DNA from: Streptomyces griseofuscus
GTDB taxonomy: Bacteria > Actinomycetota > Actinomycetes > Streptomycetales > Streptomycetaceae
NCBI RefSeq assembly: GCF_014673495.1
Contig: NZ_CP051006.1
Location: 1,240,001-1,304,000 of the forward strand
Length of the DNA: 64,000 bases
Direction: 5' to 3'
Part shown: piece after piece, positions 7,988-16,823 of the stretch
Numbering within the stretch: position 1 is the first letter of the stretch
How the letters are laid out: each line of letters starts with the position of its first letter
Position numbers and translations under genes: made by a program
The notes under the pieces: generated by a model
The model's database searches: none
The model's input: only the letters and a program-made list of their open reading frames with translations
What the model was told of the DNA's origin: nothing

Positions 7988-8803
7988 GTGACCGACGGTG
8001 ACGCTGTGACCACGGGAGCGCGGCTGGACACCTCCGTGGCGCACAACGCACGGGTCTGGAACTACTGGATCGGCGGCCGCGACAACTACGAGGTCGACCA
8101 GCGGGTCGGCGAGCATGTCGCCGGGATGTTCCCGGTGATCCGGGAGGTGGCCCGCGCGGACCGGGAGTTCCTCGCGCGCGCCGTGCGCTTCCTCGCCGCC
8201 GGGCAGGGCATACGGCAGTTCCTGGACGTGGGCACCGGACTGCCGACCGTGGAGAACACCCATGAGATCGCGCAGCGCCTCGCCCCCGAGTCCCGGGTCG
8301 TGTACGTCGACAACGATCCGATCGTGCTGGTGCACGCCCGCTCGCTGCTCACCAGCTCCCCCGAGGGCGTCACGGACTATGTGGACGCCGATGTGCACGA
8401 CCCGGACACCATCCTGCGGCGCGCCGCCGACACGCTCGACCTGGAGCGGCCGGTCGCGCTGATGATGCTGGGCATCCTCAACTTCGTCCTGGACACCGGC
8501 GAGGCCCTCGACATCGTGCGGCGCCTGATGGCGGCGTTGCCCTCCGGCAGCCATCTGGTGCTCACCCACCCCACCACCGACGCCGAGGTGGGCGGCGCGG
8601 GCAATGTCGCCGCGATGGAGTTCTGGAACGCCCACGCCACCCCGCCGATCACTGCCCGCAGCCGCGCCGAGATCGCCTCCTTCCTCGATGACGTCGACGG
8701 CCTCGACCTGGTGGAGCCGGGCCTGGTGCCCTGCTCCCAGTGGCGTGCCGAGCCGGGCGCCGCGCCGGTCCCGCAGTTCGGCGCGGTCGCCGTGAAGCGC
8801 TGA
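7988..8803 (+). CDS. DUF574 SAM-dependent methyltransferase
   Basis: Protein of 271 residues of the actinobacterial DUF574/PF04672 family with a Rossmann methyltransferase fold. The N-terminal ARVWNYWIGGRDNYEVDQ is the family signature; the SAM-binding loop FLDVGTGLPT is near residue 80 and the ribose-binding strand VVYVDNDPIVLVHA near 100. The GTG at 7988 has GAGGGG eight bases upstream; a second GTG six codons in lacks such a site. The methyl acceptor is unknown for the family. A hairpin terminator follows. Confidence 0.9.
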   Translation: MTDGDAVTTGARLDTSVAHNARVWNYWIGGRDNYEVDQRVGEHVAGMFPVIREVARADREFLARAVRFLAAGQGIRQFLDVGTGLPTVENTHEIAQRLAPESRVVYVDNDPIVLVHARSLLTSSPEGVTDYVDADVHDPDTILRRAADTLDLERPVALMMLGILNFVLDTGEALDIVRRLMAALPSGSHLVLTHPTTDAEVGGAGNVAAMEFWNAHATPPITARSRAEIASFLDDVDGLDLVEPGLVPCSQWRAEPGAAPVPQFGAVAVKR

Positions 8804-8830
8804 CGCCCGCGCGGCGGACATCGGCGCGCC

Positions 8831-8851
8831 CCTCGGGAAGCGGCCCCGAGG
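8831..8851 (+). terminator. Hairpin after the DUF574 methyltransferase
   Basis: CCTCGGG and CCCGAGG pair as a perfect 7-bp stem around a 7-base loop, 27 bases after the methyltransferase stop and 56 bases before the glutamine-synthetase-like gene. Confidence 0.45.
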
Positions 8852-8907
8852 ACACTCCCCCACCTGAACCGACCGCCCCCACCGGGCCCCGCCCGCAAAG
8901 GACACGT

Positions 8908-10311
8908 ATGACCACTCTCGCCGACCCCGTGCCCGGCGGCCGTCCGTCCGATCTGCGGCGGGTCGCCGCCCTCACCACCACCCTGGCCGCGCAGGACGTG
9001 CGCGGCATCGTCCTGGCGTATGTGGACACGGCGGGCGTCACCCGGGTGAAGGCCGTCCCCACGGCCCGGCTGGAGGCCGCCGTCTCCTGGGGCGTCGGGA
9101 TGTCCCCGGTGTTCGACACCTTCCTGGCCGACGACTCGATCGTCAGCACCGATGTGCTCGGCTCCCCCGACGGCGATCTGCGGCTCTACCCCGACCTGGA
9201 CCAGCTGGTGGCGCTGGCCGGGCAGCCCGGCTGGGCGTGGGCGCCGGTGGACCGGATCACCCAGGAGGGCGAGCGGCACCCCGGCTGCGCCCGCACCTTC
9301 CTGCGCCGCGTGGTCACCGAGGCGGCCGAGCGGTACGGGCTCACCTTCAAGGCGGCGTTCGAGATCGAGTGGGCCCTCGGGCTCGGCTCCGCGCCCGCCG
9401 GGGAGTTCGTGCCCGCGGTGTCCGGACCGGCGTACGGCGCGATCCGCCAGGTGGAGCTGGGCGACTTCCTCGCCGATCTGCTGGCCGCGCTCGACGCCCA
9501 GGGCGTGGACGTCGACCAGGTCCATCCCGAGTACGCGGCCGGGCAGTTCGAGCTGTCGGCGGGCGCCCTCGACCCGGTCGCGGCGGCCGACCGCAATGTG
9601 CTGGTGCGCCAGACGATCCGGGCCCTCGCCCAGCGGCACGGGCTGCGGGTGTCGTTCTCCCCAGCCGTCCTCGCGGGGAGCGTCGGCAACGGCGGCCATG
9701 TGCATCTGTCCTGCTGGCGCGACGGCGGCAATCTGCACGCGGGCGGCGAGCGCCGGTACGGACTGACGCCCGACGCGGAGTCCTTCGCGGCCGGGATCCT
9801 CGCGCATCTGCCCGCGCTGACCGCGATCAACGCGCCCAGCCCGGCCAGCTATCTGCGGCTGCGGCCCTCCCAGTGGGCGGGCGTCTTCACCGCGTGGGGC
9901 CGCGAGACCCGGGAGGCGGCGCTGCGGCTGGTCACCGGCAGCGCGGGCCGGCAGCGGCAGGAGGCCAACCTGGAGGTGAAACCCGTCGACCTGGCCGCCA
10001 ATCCCTATCTGACCCTCGGCTGTCTGATCGCCGCGGGACTCGACGGACTCGCGGCGAAGCGCCCGCTGCCGGAGGAGATCACCGGCGACCCGGCGCGCTA
10101 CGACGCGGAGGCGGCGGCGAAGCTCGGCGTACGACGGCTGCCGGCCACACTGGCCGAGGCGGTGACGGAGTTCCGCGCGGACGAGGTGCTGCGGGCCGCG
10201 CTCGGCCCGGTCCTCGCGGACGCGGTGAGCGCCGTACGGCTCGGTGAGGCGGCCGCCGTCGAGGGGCTGGACGACGAGCGGGTGGCGGCGGCCTACCGCT
10301 GGGCGTACTGA
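8908..10311 (+). CDS. Glutamine-synthetase-like gamma-glutamyl ligase
   Basis: Protein of 467 residues of the glutamine synthetase superfamily. Metal and substrate motifs are present: AFEIEWALG near residue 150, HPEYAAGQFELSAG near 207 and GNGGHVHLSCW near 265, and PASYLRLRPSQWAG near 312. I see no NLYDLP adenylylation loop, so it is probably not controlled by GlnE. It resembles the C-terminal half of FluG and related amine-glutamylating enzymes rather than assimilatory GlnA. AAAGGA precedes the ATG. Its stop is two bases before the start of an amidohydrolase, so the two are translated together. Confidence 0.85.
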   Translation: MTTLADPVPGGRPSDLRRVAALTTTLAAQDVRGIVLAYVDTAGVTRVKAVPTARLEAAVSWGVGMSPVFDTFLADDSIVSTDVLGSPDGDLRLYPDLDQLVALAGQPGWAWAPVDRITQEGERHPGCARTFLRRVVTEAAERYGLTFKAAFEIEWALGLGSAPAGEFVPAVSGPAYGAIRQVELGDFLADLLAALDAQGVDVDQVHPEYAAGQFELSAGALDPVAAADRNVLVRQTIRALAQRHGLRVSFSPAVLAGSVGNGGHVHLSCWRDGGNLHAGGERRYGLTPDAESFAAGILAHLPALTAINAPSPASYLRLRPSQWAGVFTAWGRETREAALRLVTGSAGRQRQEANLEVKPVDLAANPYLTLGCLIAAGLDGLAAKRPLPEEITGDPARYDAEAAAKLGVRRLPATLAEAVTEFRADEVLRAALGPVLADAVSAVRLGEAAAVEGLDDERVAAAYRWAY

Positions 10312-10313
10312 CC

Positions 10314-11489
10314 ATGGTGTCCGCCGGTCCGGTCCACGAGGCTCTGGCCGCACTGGAGTTGGTGGACCACCACTGCCATGGCGCGACGGTGGCCGACCTG
10401 TCCTTCGACGGGTTCGAGTCGCTGCTCACCGAGGGCGAGGCGTGGCCCGGCGTCTCCCCCTTCGACACGCCGGTGGGCATCGCCGTACGACGGCACTGCG
10501 CGCCCCTGCTGGACCTGCCCCGGCACGCGCCGCCGGACGTGTATGTGGCCCGGCGCGCGGAGCTGGGGTGGCGGGAGGTGAACCGGCGGTTCCTGACGGC
10601 GGCCGGGGTCGGGGCGTACTGCGTGGACACCGGCCATTCCCCGCAACCGCTCACCTCGCCCGCCGAGTTGGCGCAGGCGTCCGGTGCCGCCGCGTACGAG
10701 GTCGTACGTCTGGAGCGGATCGCCGAGGAGGTGGCGGCGCGGGGTGTGGAGGCGGGCGAGTACGCGGCCGCCTTCCGCGCGGCGGCCGAGGAGGCGGTGC
10801 GGCGGCCGGGTGTGGTGGCGGTGAAATCGGTGGCCGCCTATCGCACCGGGTTCGCCCTCGATCCGGAGCGGCCCTCGGACGCCGAGGTGACCGTGGCGGC
10901 GCGGCGCTGGCTCACCGCGGGCGGCCGCCTCGCGGACCCGGTCCTGGTACGGCAACTGCTGTGGACCGCGGTCGACTTGGGCCTGCCGCTCCAGTTGCAC
11001 ACCGGTTTCGGGGACGCGGACGTGCGGCTGCACCGGGCCGATCCCGCGCTGCTCACCGACTGGCTGCACCGGATCGCCGGCACCGTCCCCGTGCTGCTGC
11101 TGCACTGCTGGCCCTATCACCGCCAGGCCGCCTATCTGGCCGCGGTGTTCGAGCGGGTGTACCTGGATGTGGGGCTCGCCCTGCATCACACCGGCCCCGC
11201 CCGGGCAGGGGTGGTGCTGGCGGAGGCCCTGGAGATCACCCCGTTCCGCAAACTGCTGTACAGCTCGGATGCCTATGGTGTGGCGGAGTTCCATCACCTG
11301 GGCGCCCTGTGTTTTCGTCAGGGCCTCGCCGAGTTGCTGCGACGTCGTGTGGAGGCCGATGAGCTGTCCCTGTCCGACGCCCTGCGGATCGCGTCCTGGA
11401 CGGGCCGCGACAACGCTCGCCGGCTCTATGGACCACCCGTATCCGAACCGGTCCGTGACCCCCGCGGCCGCCCCACCCGGAAAGTATGA
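10314..11489 (+). CDS. Amidohydrolase (FluG N-terminal-domain-like)
   Basis: TIM-barrel metal-dependent hydrolase of 391 residues. The ELVDHHCHG motif (residues 16-24) supplies the HxH metal ligands, PLQLHTGFGD (about 225) a further histidine, PVLLLHCWPYH (about 260) the next and LLYSSDAYG (about 315) the catalytic Asp. This order matches amidohydrolase_2-type enzymes and the N-terminal half of fungal FluG. With the adjoining glutamine-synthetase-like gene it forms a two-gene version of the FluG fusion, suggesting paired synthesis and hydrolysis of gamma-glutamyl amides. Confidence 0.85.
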   Translation: MVSAGPVHEALAALELVDHHCHGATVADLSFDGFESLLTEGEAWPGVSPFDTPVGIAVRRHCAPLLDLPRHAPPDVYVARRAELGWREVNRRFLTAAGVGAYCVDTGHSPQPLTSPAELAQASGAAAYEVVRLERIAEEVAARGVEAGEYAAAFRAAAEEAVRRPGVVAVKSVAAYRTGFALDPERPSDAEVTVAARRWLTAGGRLADPVLVRQLLWTAVDLGLPLQLHTGFGDADVRLHRADPALLTDWLHRIAGTVPVLLLHCWPYHRQAAYLAAVFERVYLDVGLALHHTGPARAGVVLAEALEITPFRKLLYSSDAYGVAEFHHLGALCFRQGLAELLRRRVEADELSLSDALRIASWTGRDNARRLYGPPVSEPVRDPRGRPTRKV

Positions 11490-11496
11490 TCAAGCA

Positions 11497-12033
11497 ATGT
11501 CTGACATGACCGATACCACGCCCGGCTGGCTGACCTCGGACGAGCTGGAGATGGCCAGGGCCCGGATGCCGATCCTGTACGTCGAGGCCGTGCCCGTGCG
11601 GGTCGACGACAGCGGCGAAGTCACCAGCATCGGACTGCTGTTGCGGATCGGCCCGGACGGAACGGTCAGCCGGACCCTGGTCTCCGGGCGGGTGCTGCAC
11701 CACGAGCGGGTCCGCGACGCGTTGCTGCGCCATCTGGAGAAGGACCTCGGCCCGGTGGCCCTGCCCCGGATCCCCGCCTCGCTCCAGCCCTTCACCGTGG
11801 CCGAGTACTTCCCGACGGTGGGCATCACCCCGTACCACGACCCGCGCCAGCACGCGGTGTCCCTCGCCTATGTCGTCCCGGTCACCGGTGACTGCCGGCC
11901 CCGCCAGGACGCCCTGGACCTGGTCTGGTTCAGCCCCCAGGAGGCGGCGTCGGAGGTGCTCCAGAGCGAGATGCCGGGCGGCCACGGCGCGCTGCTGAAG
12001 CAGGCGCTGGCCCACGTGGGCCTGGTGTTCTGA
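11497..12033 (+). CDS. NUDIX-like protein (DUF4916)
   Basis: Protein of 178 residues resembling the actinobacterial DUF4916/NUDIX-hydrolase family. It has a NUDIX-like beta core (LYVEAVPVRVDDSGEVTSIGLLLRI, then SLAYVVPVTGDC) but no intact G-x5-E-x7-REUxEExGU box, so hydrolase activity is doubtful. It starts seven bases after the amidohydrolase stop and is probably in the same transcript; a 12-bp hairpin follows. Confidence 0.75.
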   Translation: MSDMTDTTPGWLTSDELEMARARMPILYVEAVPVRVDDSGEVTSIGLLLRIGPDGTVSRTLVSGRVLHHERVRDALLRHLEKDLGPVALPRIPASLQPFTVAEYFPTVGITPYHDPRQHAVSLAYVVPVTGDCRPRQDALDLVWFSPQEAASEVLQSEMPGGHGALLKQALAHVGLVF

Positions 12034-12039
12034 CCCCGG

Positions 12040-12078
12040 TCCGGTGCCGGGGCGGGGCACTCCGCGCCCGGCACCGGA
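12040..12078 (+). terminator. Strong hairpin terminator of the FluG-like operon
   Basis: Perfect 12-bp inverted repeat, TCCGGTGCCGGG with CCCGGCACCGGA, around a 15-base loop, starting seven bases after the DUF4916 stop. Confidence 0.65.
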
Positions 12079-12204
12079 TCGCGTCCGCCCCCGTGCCCCT
12101 GCCAGGTTTCTGCAAGGTCGCCGCAAGGCTTTCGTCCGTGAGCCCGGGCAGAGCCTGGGCAACGGCCCGCAGGGGCGACTCGCGAGAGACATCGGGGGTA
12201 CATC

Positions 12205-13428
12205 GTGTCGGCATTGGGTTCACAGGCCGATCCATCGGCCACCGGCAGGGAATGGCGGACACTGGTCGGCCGCAGGACGGTCCTGACCGTCGCGCACACG
12301 ATCACCTATGCGAAACGACTGGTCGACATCCTGTCGCTGGTCGACGACGACTTCCGGGTCCAGGTGGCGTTCACGGCGCCGCCGCACGTCTTCGGCGACG
12401 AGGTGCCGCGCTTCCTGGAGCGGCTCGGCTGTGCGGTGCTGCCGTGGGAGGAGGCGGTCCGGCTGCCCTTCGACGTGGCGGTGGCGGCGGGTCCGAAGGG
12501 CGTCGAGCGGCTGTCGGCGCCGCTGATCACGCTGCCGCACGGCGCCGCGTATCTCAAACTCGTCCCGTCGGCCACCGAGCCCGGGGTGGCCGGGCTGCGC
12601 CGCACGGACCTCGCGCCCGGCGGGAAGTTACCGGCGGCGCTGGTCATGCCGCACCACGCCGACCTGGCGGAACTGGCCCGCCAGTGCCCGGAGGCGGTGC
12701 CGCTCGCCCATGTCGTCGGGGATCCGGTGTACGACCGGATGTCCGTCAGCCTGCCGCTGCGTGAGCGCTACCGCGCGGCCCTCGGGCTGCGCGGCTCGCA
12801 GAAACTGGTGGTGGTCGCCTCCACCTGGGGCGCGCGGTCCTCGTTCGGCCGGTTCGAGTCGCTGCTGCCCCGGCTGCTGTCCGAGCTGCCCGCCGACGAG
12901 TACCGCTGTGTCGTCCTCGCCCACCCGAACGTTTGGTCGGGGCACGGCGCCTGGCAGGTGCGGTCCTGGCTGCGGCGCTGCGCCCGGCTGGGCATCTCGC
13001 TGCTGCCGCCGGAGGCGGAGTGGCGCAGTGTGCTGATCGCCGCGGACTGGATCATCGGCGACCATGGCTCGGTCACCCTGTACGGGACGCTCACCCCGGC
13101 ACCGATCCTGCTCGCCTCCTCACCCGCGGGGGACATCAACCCCGCTTCCCCGGCCGCCACGCTCGCCCTGACCGCGCCCGCGCTGTCGCCGGTGCATCCG
13201 CTGGTCGACCAACTCCGGTACGCGGCCGCGGAGTACCGGCGCGAGGAGTACACGGAGATCAGCGCGCGGATCACCTCGGAGCCGGGGCGCTTCCACCGCA
13301 ATATGCGGCGCCTGCTGTACCGGACCCTCGGGCTCGGACAGCCCGCCCATCCGCCGGTCACGGCCCAGCTCCCGGCGCCGCCGCCGCTGAGCGCCTGGCC
13401 GACGGCGGGGCAGGAGGTGCCGGCATGA
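12205..13428 (+). CDS. GT-B-fold-like protein of unknown function
   Basis: Protein of 407 residues. It looks like a two-domain GT-B fold resembling CDP-glycerol glycerophosphotransferases: an N-terminal Rossmann half (TVLTVAHTITYAKRLVDIL), a LITLPHGAAY strand, then KLVVVASTWGARSSFGRF and a C-terminal half with WIIGDHGSVTLYGTL, comparable to the donor-site DxxS region of the CDP-glycerol family. Streptomyces homologues are, as I recall, sometimes labelled translation initiation factor 2, which nothing here supports. GTG start with GGGGG upstream. Its stop overlaps the next start (ATGA). Confidence 0.6.
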   Translation: MSALGSQADPSATGREWRTLVGRRTVLTVAHTITYAKRLVDILSLVDDDFRVQVAFTAPPHVFGDEVPRFLERLGCAVLPWEEAVRLPFDVAVAAGPKGVERLSAPLITLPHGAAYLKLVPSATEPGVAGLRRTDLAPGGKLPAALVMPHHADLAELARQCPEAVPLAHVVGDPVYDRMSVSLPLRERYRAALGLRGSQKLVVVASTWGARSSFGRFESLLPRLLSELPADEYRCVVLAHPNVWSGHGAWQVRSWLRRCARLGISLLPPEAEWRSVLIAADWIIGDHGSVTLYGTLTPAPILLASSPAGDINPASPAATLALTAPALSPVHPLVDQLRYAAAEYRREEYTEISARITSEPGRFHRNMRRLLYRTLGLGQPAHPPVTAQLPAPPPLSAWPTAGQEVPA

Positions 13429-14018
13429 GCGGCCTGGTCGTCGTACGGCTGCTGTCCCCGGGAGCGGAGGAGTCCGGGCCCGTTCACTGGACGGGGCCGC
13501 TGCTGCGGGTGCGCATGGGGGCGGTGGGATCCGGGGCGGAGGTGATCGCCGAGGCGGGGCAGGTCCGGGCGGGGGCAAGGGCGTTGCCGGAGGGCGACGA
13601 GCACTGCGCCGTGAACGCCGAGGCGGCCCCCGAGAACCGCCGGCTGGCCTGTGCCGATGTGCTGTACGGGGTACGGCCGCGGCCGCCGGCGTCGGCACTG
13701 CACTGGCTGACCGGGGTGGCGGCGCGCCATCCGTCGTGCGCGCTCGCCGCGGTGCCCCTGTCCGGGGGCGGCTGGCTGACCCTCGCGGGCTCGGCCGCCC
13801 GCGGGCGGGGCGGCGGGCCGCGGGTCGTGGCGGAGGCGGTCGGCCCCGACCAGCCGCTGCTGGCGTCCTGTCTGCACGCGTGGCTGGTCGAGGGCCGTAC
13901 GCTCGCCGAGTTGGCGTATGTACGACCCCTGCGGCAGGCCGCCGCGGGAGGTCGTACGGCGGCGGGGGCGTGTGCTCACTCCAGGCGGCGCGCGTCGGCG
14001 GGGCTGGTGACCTCGTAG
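13425..14018 (+). CDS. Hypothetical protein coupled to the GT-B-like gene
   Basis: Protein of 197 residues, not recognised. It starts in an ATGA overlap with the preceding gene, so it is translationally coupled and probably works with it. There is no transmembrane segment or signal peptide; the middle contains hydrophobic strands (SCALAAVPLSGGGWLTLAG). The last 14 codons overlap the 3' end of the opposing NB-ARC gene by 43 bases, and the predicted tail AHSRRRASAGLVTS may not be conserved. Confidence 0.6.
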   Translation: MSGLVVVRLLSPGAEESGPVHWTGPLLRVRMGAVGSGAEVIAEAGQVRAGARALPEGDEHCAVNAEAAPENRRLACADVLYGVRPRPPASALHWLTGVAARHPSCALAAVPLSGGGWLTLAGSAARGRGGGPRVVAEAVGPDQPLLASCLHAWLVEGRTLAELAYVRPLRQAAAGGRTAAGACAHSRRRASAGLVTS

Positions 14019-16078
14019 AGGGAGCGTGCCTCGGCCAGGTACCCGCGGGCCTGGCTGTCGGCGCCCTGCTCCTGCGCGCCGCGCCCCAGCATCTCCAGGG
14101 TGCGGGCCTGCCAGTGCAGGGCGCCCGAGGCACGGAACGCCTCCAGCGCCTCGGTCAACTCAGTGGCGCCCAGGGCGTGTTCGCCGCCCTGGGCATGGGC
14201 GCGGCCGAGGAAGGCCAGGGCCCGGGTCGCGTCGTGCGGGTCGGCCACCTCGATCAGGATCCGCCGGGCCTCCTCGAAGAGCGGGATCGCCGTGTCCGGG
14301 TCGCCTCGGCGCAGGGCGGTCTCGCCGAGCGAGATCCCGGCGAGCGCGACACCCCGGCGATAGCCGCACTCCTCCCAGACCCGTACGGCGAGGTCCAGAT
14401 GGCGCACGGCCTCCTCCAGCCGGCCGGCGGCCATACGGCAGCCGCCGAGCCCGAGTTGGGCCTGCCCTTCGTCGCGGACGTCACCCGCGGCGCGGGCGGC
14501 TTCCAGGGACCGGGTGTACCAGTCGGCGGCCTCTTCGACGCGGCCGGCTGCGGAGAGGCCGATGGCGCCCGAGTTGAGCATCTGGCGTTCGGCCTCGGCA
14601 TGCCCGTCGGCACGGGCGGCCGCCAGACCGATGGTGTGCGCCTCGGCCCACAGGTCGTAGTAGCGCAGCCGGAGGAACAACGGCCACATGGCGTCGACCA
14701 GTTGCCAGGCGGTGGCGTACCAGCCCCGTCCGGCGGCGGTGCGCAGCAGGGCCATGAGGTGATGGCGGTGGGCGTCGAGCCAGTCCAGCGCGCCCTTCTC
14801 CGCCGTGAACGGCGCGGGCAGCGAGGACGGGTGGGCGTAGGTTCTCGGGAGGGTGAACTGGGCCGGGGTGATGAGCTGTTCGGCGGCGGTGGTCGTCCGC
14901 AGATACCAGTCGGCGACCCGTCTCAGCGCCTCCGTCCGGGCGTCCTCACCGTCGTGGATCTCGGCGCAGGAGCGGGCGTGGACCCGGACGAGATCGTGGA
15001 AGCGGAAGGTGTCGGGGCCGATGTCCTCGACCAGGTTGGCCTCGATCAGTTCGTCGAGCCGGCGTTCCGCCCACTGCTCGCTCTCGGCGCAGCCGGCCGC
15101 GGCGGTGCGGGTGTCGAAGGTGGGCACGGGGAGCGTGCCCAGCGTGCGGTAGAGACGGGCGGCCCGCGGATCAAGCACCGCGTACGACGCGTCCAGTGCC
15201 TTGCTCACCGTGATCTCCCCTTCCACTTCCAGTGCGGCCAGCCGGTCGGCGTCCGGCGCCAGGGAATCCGCCAGGGCGGCGATGGGCTGCCGGGGGCGGG
15301 CGGCGAGGCGGGCGGCCGCCAGGCACACCGCCAGGGGAACCCCGGCGCACAGCTCCACGACCTGTTCCACGGCGGTGCGTTCGCCCGCCACGCGTTCCGC
15401 GCCGACACCGCGGGTGAGCAGTTCGAGGCCGGCGGCGGGATCGAGCGCGGCCAGCCGGAAGAACGCGGCTCCGTCCAGGCGCAGTCCGGTCAGCCGCCGC
15501 CGGCTGGTCACGACCACGAGGGCGCCGGAGCCGCCGGGCAGCAACGGCCGGATCTGTGCCGCGGTGAAAGCGCTGTCCAGCATGACGGCGACCCGGAGCC
15601 GCGCCGTCACCGTCCGCCACAGCGAGGCCTGTTCGGCCAGTCCGGCGGGCGGGGCGGCGACCCCGAGGGCCCGCAGGAACTGTCCGAGCACCTCCGCCGG
15701 GTCCGCGGGTCCCTCGGCGGCGTGGCCGTACAGGTCGGCGTACAACTGGCCGTCGGGGAAGGCCGCTTCCCGGGTGCGCAGCCAGCGGGAGACCAGCGCG
15801 GTCTTGCCGATCCCGGCCGGGCCGTTGACCACGATCAGCGGGGGTCCGGCTCCCGGGTCGTCCGCGCTGGTCAACAGGTCGTCGAGTTCCGCGAGTTCAT
15901 CGATCCGGTCGGTGAAGTGATGCGGCACCGGGAGGAGTTGCCGGGGCACCGGCAGGGGCGCGTTCGCCGGCATGTGCACATGGACGTCACGGGCCTGGAC
16001 CACCGGTCCCGAGAAGGTACCGCTCGCGATGCTGTTGCCGACCCCGCCGTCCCGACCGCCCTCTTCCGCCGCTCCCAT
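13976..16078 (-). CDS. NB-ARC/TPR signalling NTPase (NLR-like) with N-terminal amyloid-type motif
   Basis: STAND NTPase of 700 residues. Residues 15-31, NSIASGTFSGPVVQARD, form a short Gly/Gln-rich motif before a proline linker. An NB-ARC module follows: P-loop NGPAGIGKTAL (86-95), Walker B LRVAVMLDSAF, sensor VVVTSRRRLTG, GxP-like CAGVPLAVCLAAARLA. About ten TPR-like helical hairpins fill residues 400-690 (RADGHAEAERQMLNSGAIGL, LGLGGCRMAAGRLEEAVRHL). It resembles AfsR without the SARP DNA-binding domain, so it is probably a sensor/adaptor, not a transcription factor. The divergent neighbour at 16263 carries the same motif at its C-terminus. GGGGGAG precedes the ATG. Confidence 0.88.
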   Translation of the reverse strand: MGAAEEGGRDGGVGNSIASGTFSGPVVQARDVHVHMPANAPLPVPRQLLPVPHHFTDRIDELAELDDLLTSADDPGAGPPLIVVNGPAGIGKTALVSRWLRTREAAFPDGQLYADLYGHAAEGPADPAEVLGQFLRALGVAAPPAGLAEQASLWRTVTARLRVAVMLDSAFTAAQIRPLLPGGSGALVVVTSRRRLTGLRLDGAAFFRLAALDPAAGLELLTRGVGAERVAGERTAVEQVVELCAGVPLAVCLAAARLAARPRQPIAALADSLAPDADRLAALEVEGEITVSKALDASYAVLDPRAARLYRTLGTLPVPTFDTRTAAAGCAESEQWAERRLDELIEANLVEDIGPDTFRFHDLVRVHARSCAEIHDGEDARTEALRRVADWYLRTTTAAEQLITPAQFTLPRTYAHPSSLPAPFTAEKGALDWLDAHRHHLMALLRTAAGRGWYATAWQLVDAMWPLFLRLRYYDLWAEAHTIGLAAARADGHAEAERQMLNSGAIGLSAAGRVEEAADWYTRSLEAARAAGDVRDEGQAQLGLGGCRMAAGRLEEAVRHLDLAVRVWEECGYRRGVALAGISLGETALRRGDPDTAIPLFEEARRILIEVADPHDATRALAFLGRAHAQGGEHALGATELTEALEAFRASGALHWQARTLEMLGRGAQEQGADSQARGYLAEARSLYEVTSPADARRLE

Positions 16079-16262
16079 CCGTTTCTCCCCCGCCCGTTGT
16101 CATATTCATCTGTCACCGGGCTCTACCCCTGAGACGGCATGCCGTATGCGGCAGCCGGTCATTCCCGGCCACCCTGGCGCTTCGTGGCGCTCTTGAAGGC
16201 GGCGCGCGCGGCCCGCACAGTGGAGGGGCCAGAAGGACGGGACGGGACGGGGGGTGTCGCGC

Positions 16263-16712
16263 ATGGATCCGGTGTCGATGGGGTTGCTGACGGCTCTGGC
16301 GGGAGGGGCCGGCGGGGAGCTGGGCCGCCAGGCGTGGACCGGGCTCGGGGAGTTGGTACGACGCCCGTTCCGGCGCGGCGGCGCGGTGGTACCGGAGGGA
16401 TCGGCGCCCGAGGGGTCCGCGCCGGAGGGGTCCGTGTCGGAGGGTTCGGGGGAGGCGGAGCTGGCCAGGCTGGCCCGGGATCCGGGTGACGCGGCGGCGG
16501 CGCGGGCACTGAGCGCCGTACTGCACCGGCGGGCCGCCGCCGACGCGGAGTTCGAGGAGCGGCTGCGGCGCTGGGACGAGGCGGCCCGGCGGATCTCCCT
16601 GACCGGCGGGGACGTCCACAACTCCATCTCGGGCGGCACGTTCTCGGCACCGGTGATCCAGGGGCGCGATTTCACGGGCACGAACTTCGGTACGTCCCCG
16701 GCCGACGGCTGA
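16263..16712 (+). CDS. Small helical protein with C-terminal motif matching the NLR-like protein (candidate effector)
   Basis: Protein of 149 residues. Residues 4-36 are a glycine/alanine-rich hydrophobic to amphipathic helix region (SMGLLTALAGGAGGELGRQA onward), followed by a degenerate EGSAP repeat linker (45-62), a charged helix (64-112) and the terminal motif NSISGGTFSAPVIQGRD (120-136). That motif matches the N-terminus of the divergent NB-ARC protein in 12 of 17 positions. The layout, helical domain plus C-terminal amyloid-like motif beside an NLR with the same motif at its N-terminus, is that of bacterial amyloid-signalling effectors such as Bell-domain proteins. I chose the ATG at 16263 behind GGGGGG; a GTG three codons upstream is possible. 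Confidence 0.75.
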   Translation: MDPVSMGLLTALAGGAGGELGRQAWTGLGELVRRPFRRGGAVVPEGSAPEGSAPEGSVSEGSGEAELARLARDPGDAAAARALSAVLHRRAAADAEFEERLRRWDEAARRISLTGGDVHNSISGGTFSAPVIQGRDFTGTNFGTSPADG

Positions 16713-16823
16713 CCGATTGCCCTTGGATTCGGTAAGAGGCGGACAACAGCCGCACGAGAAGCGACAAAAGCAATGGCAAAGGGGGCTGGGGGCGGGCCCC
16801 TCGCGCGTGCGAGGGTGCGGGGC

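Noticed and set aside
13976..16078. AfsR/SARP-type pathway activator
   Set aside because: The N-terminal OmpR-like and BTAD DNA-binding domains are missing; only a short motif precedes the NB-ARC domain.
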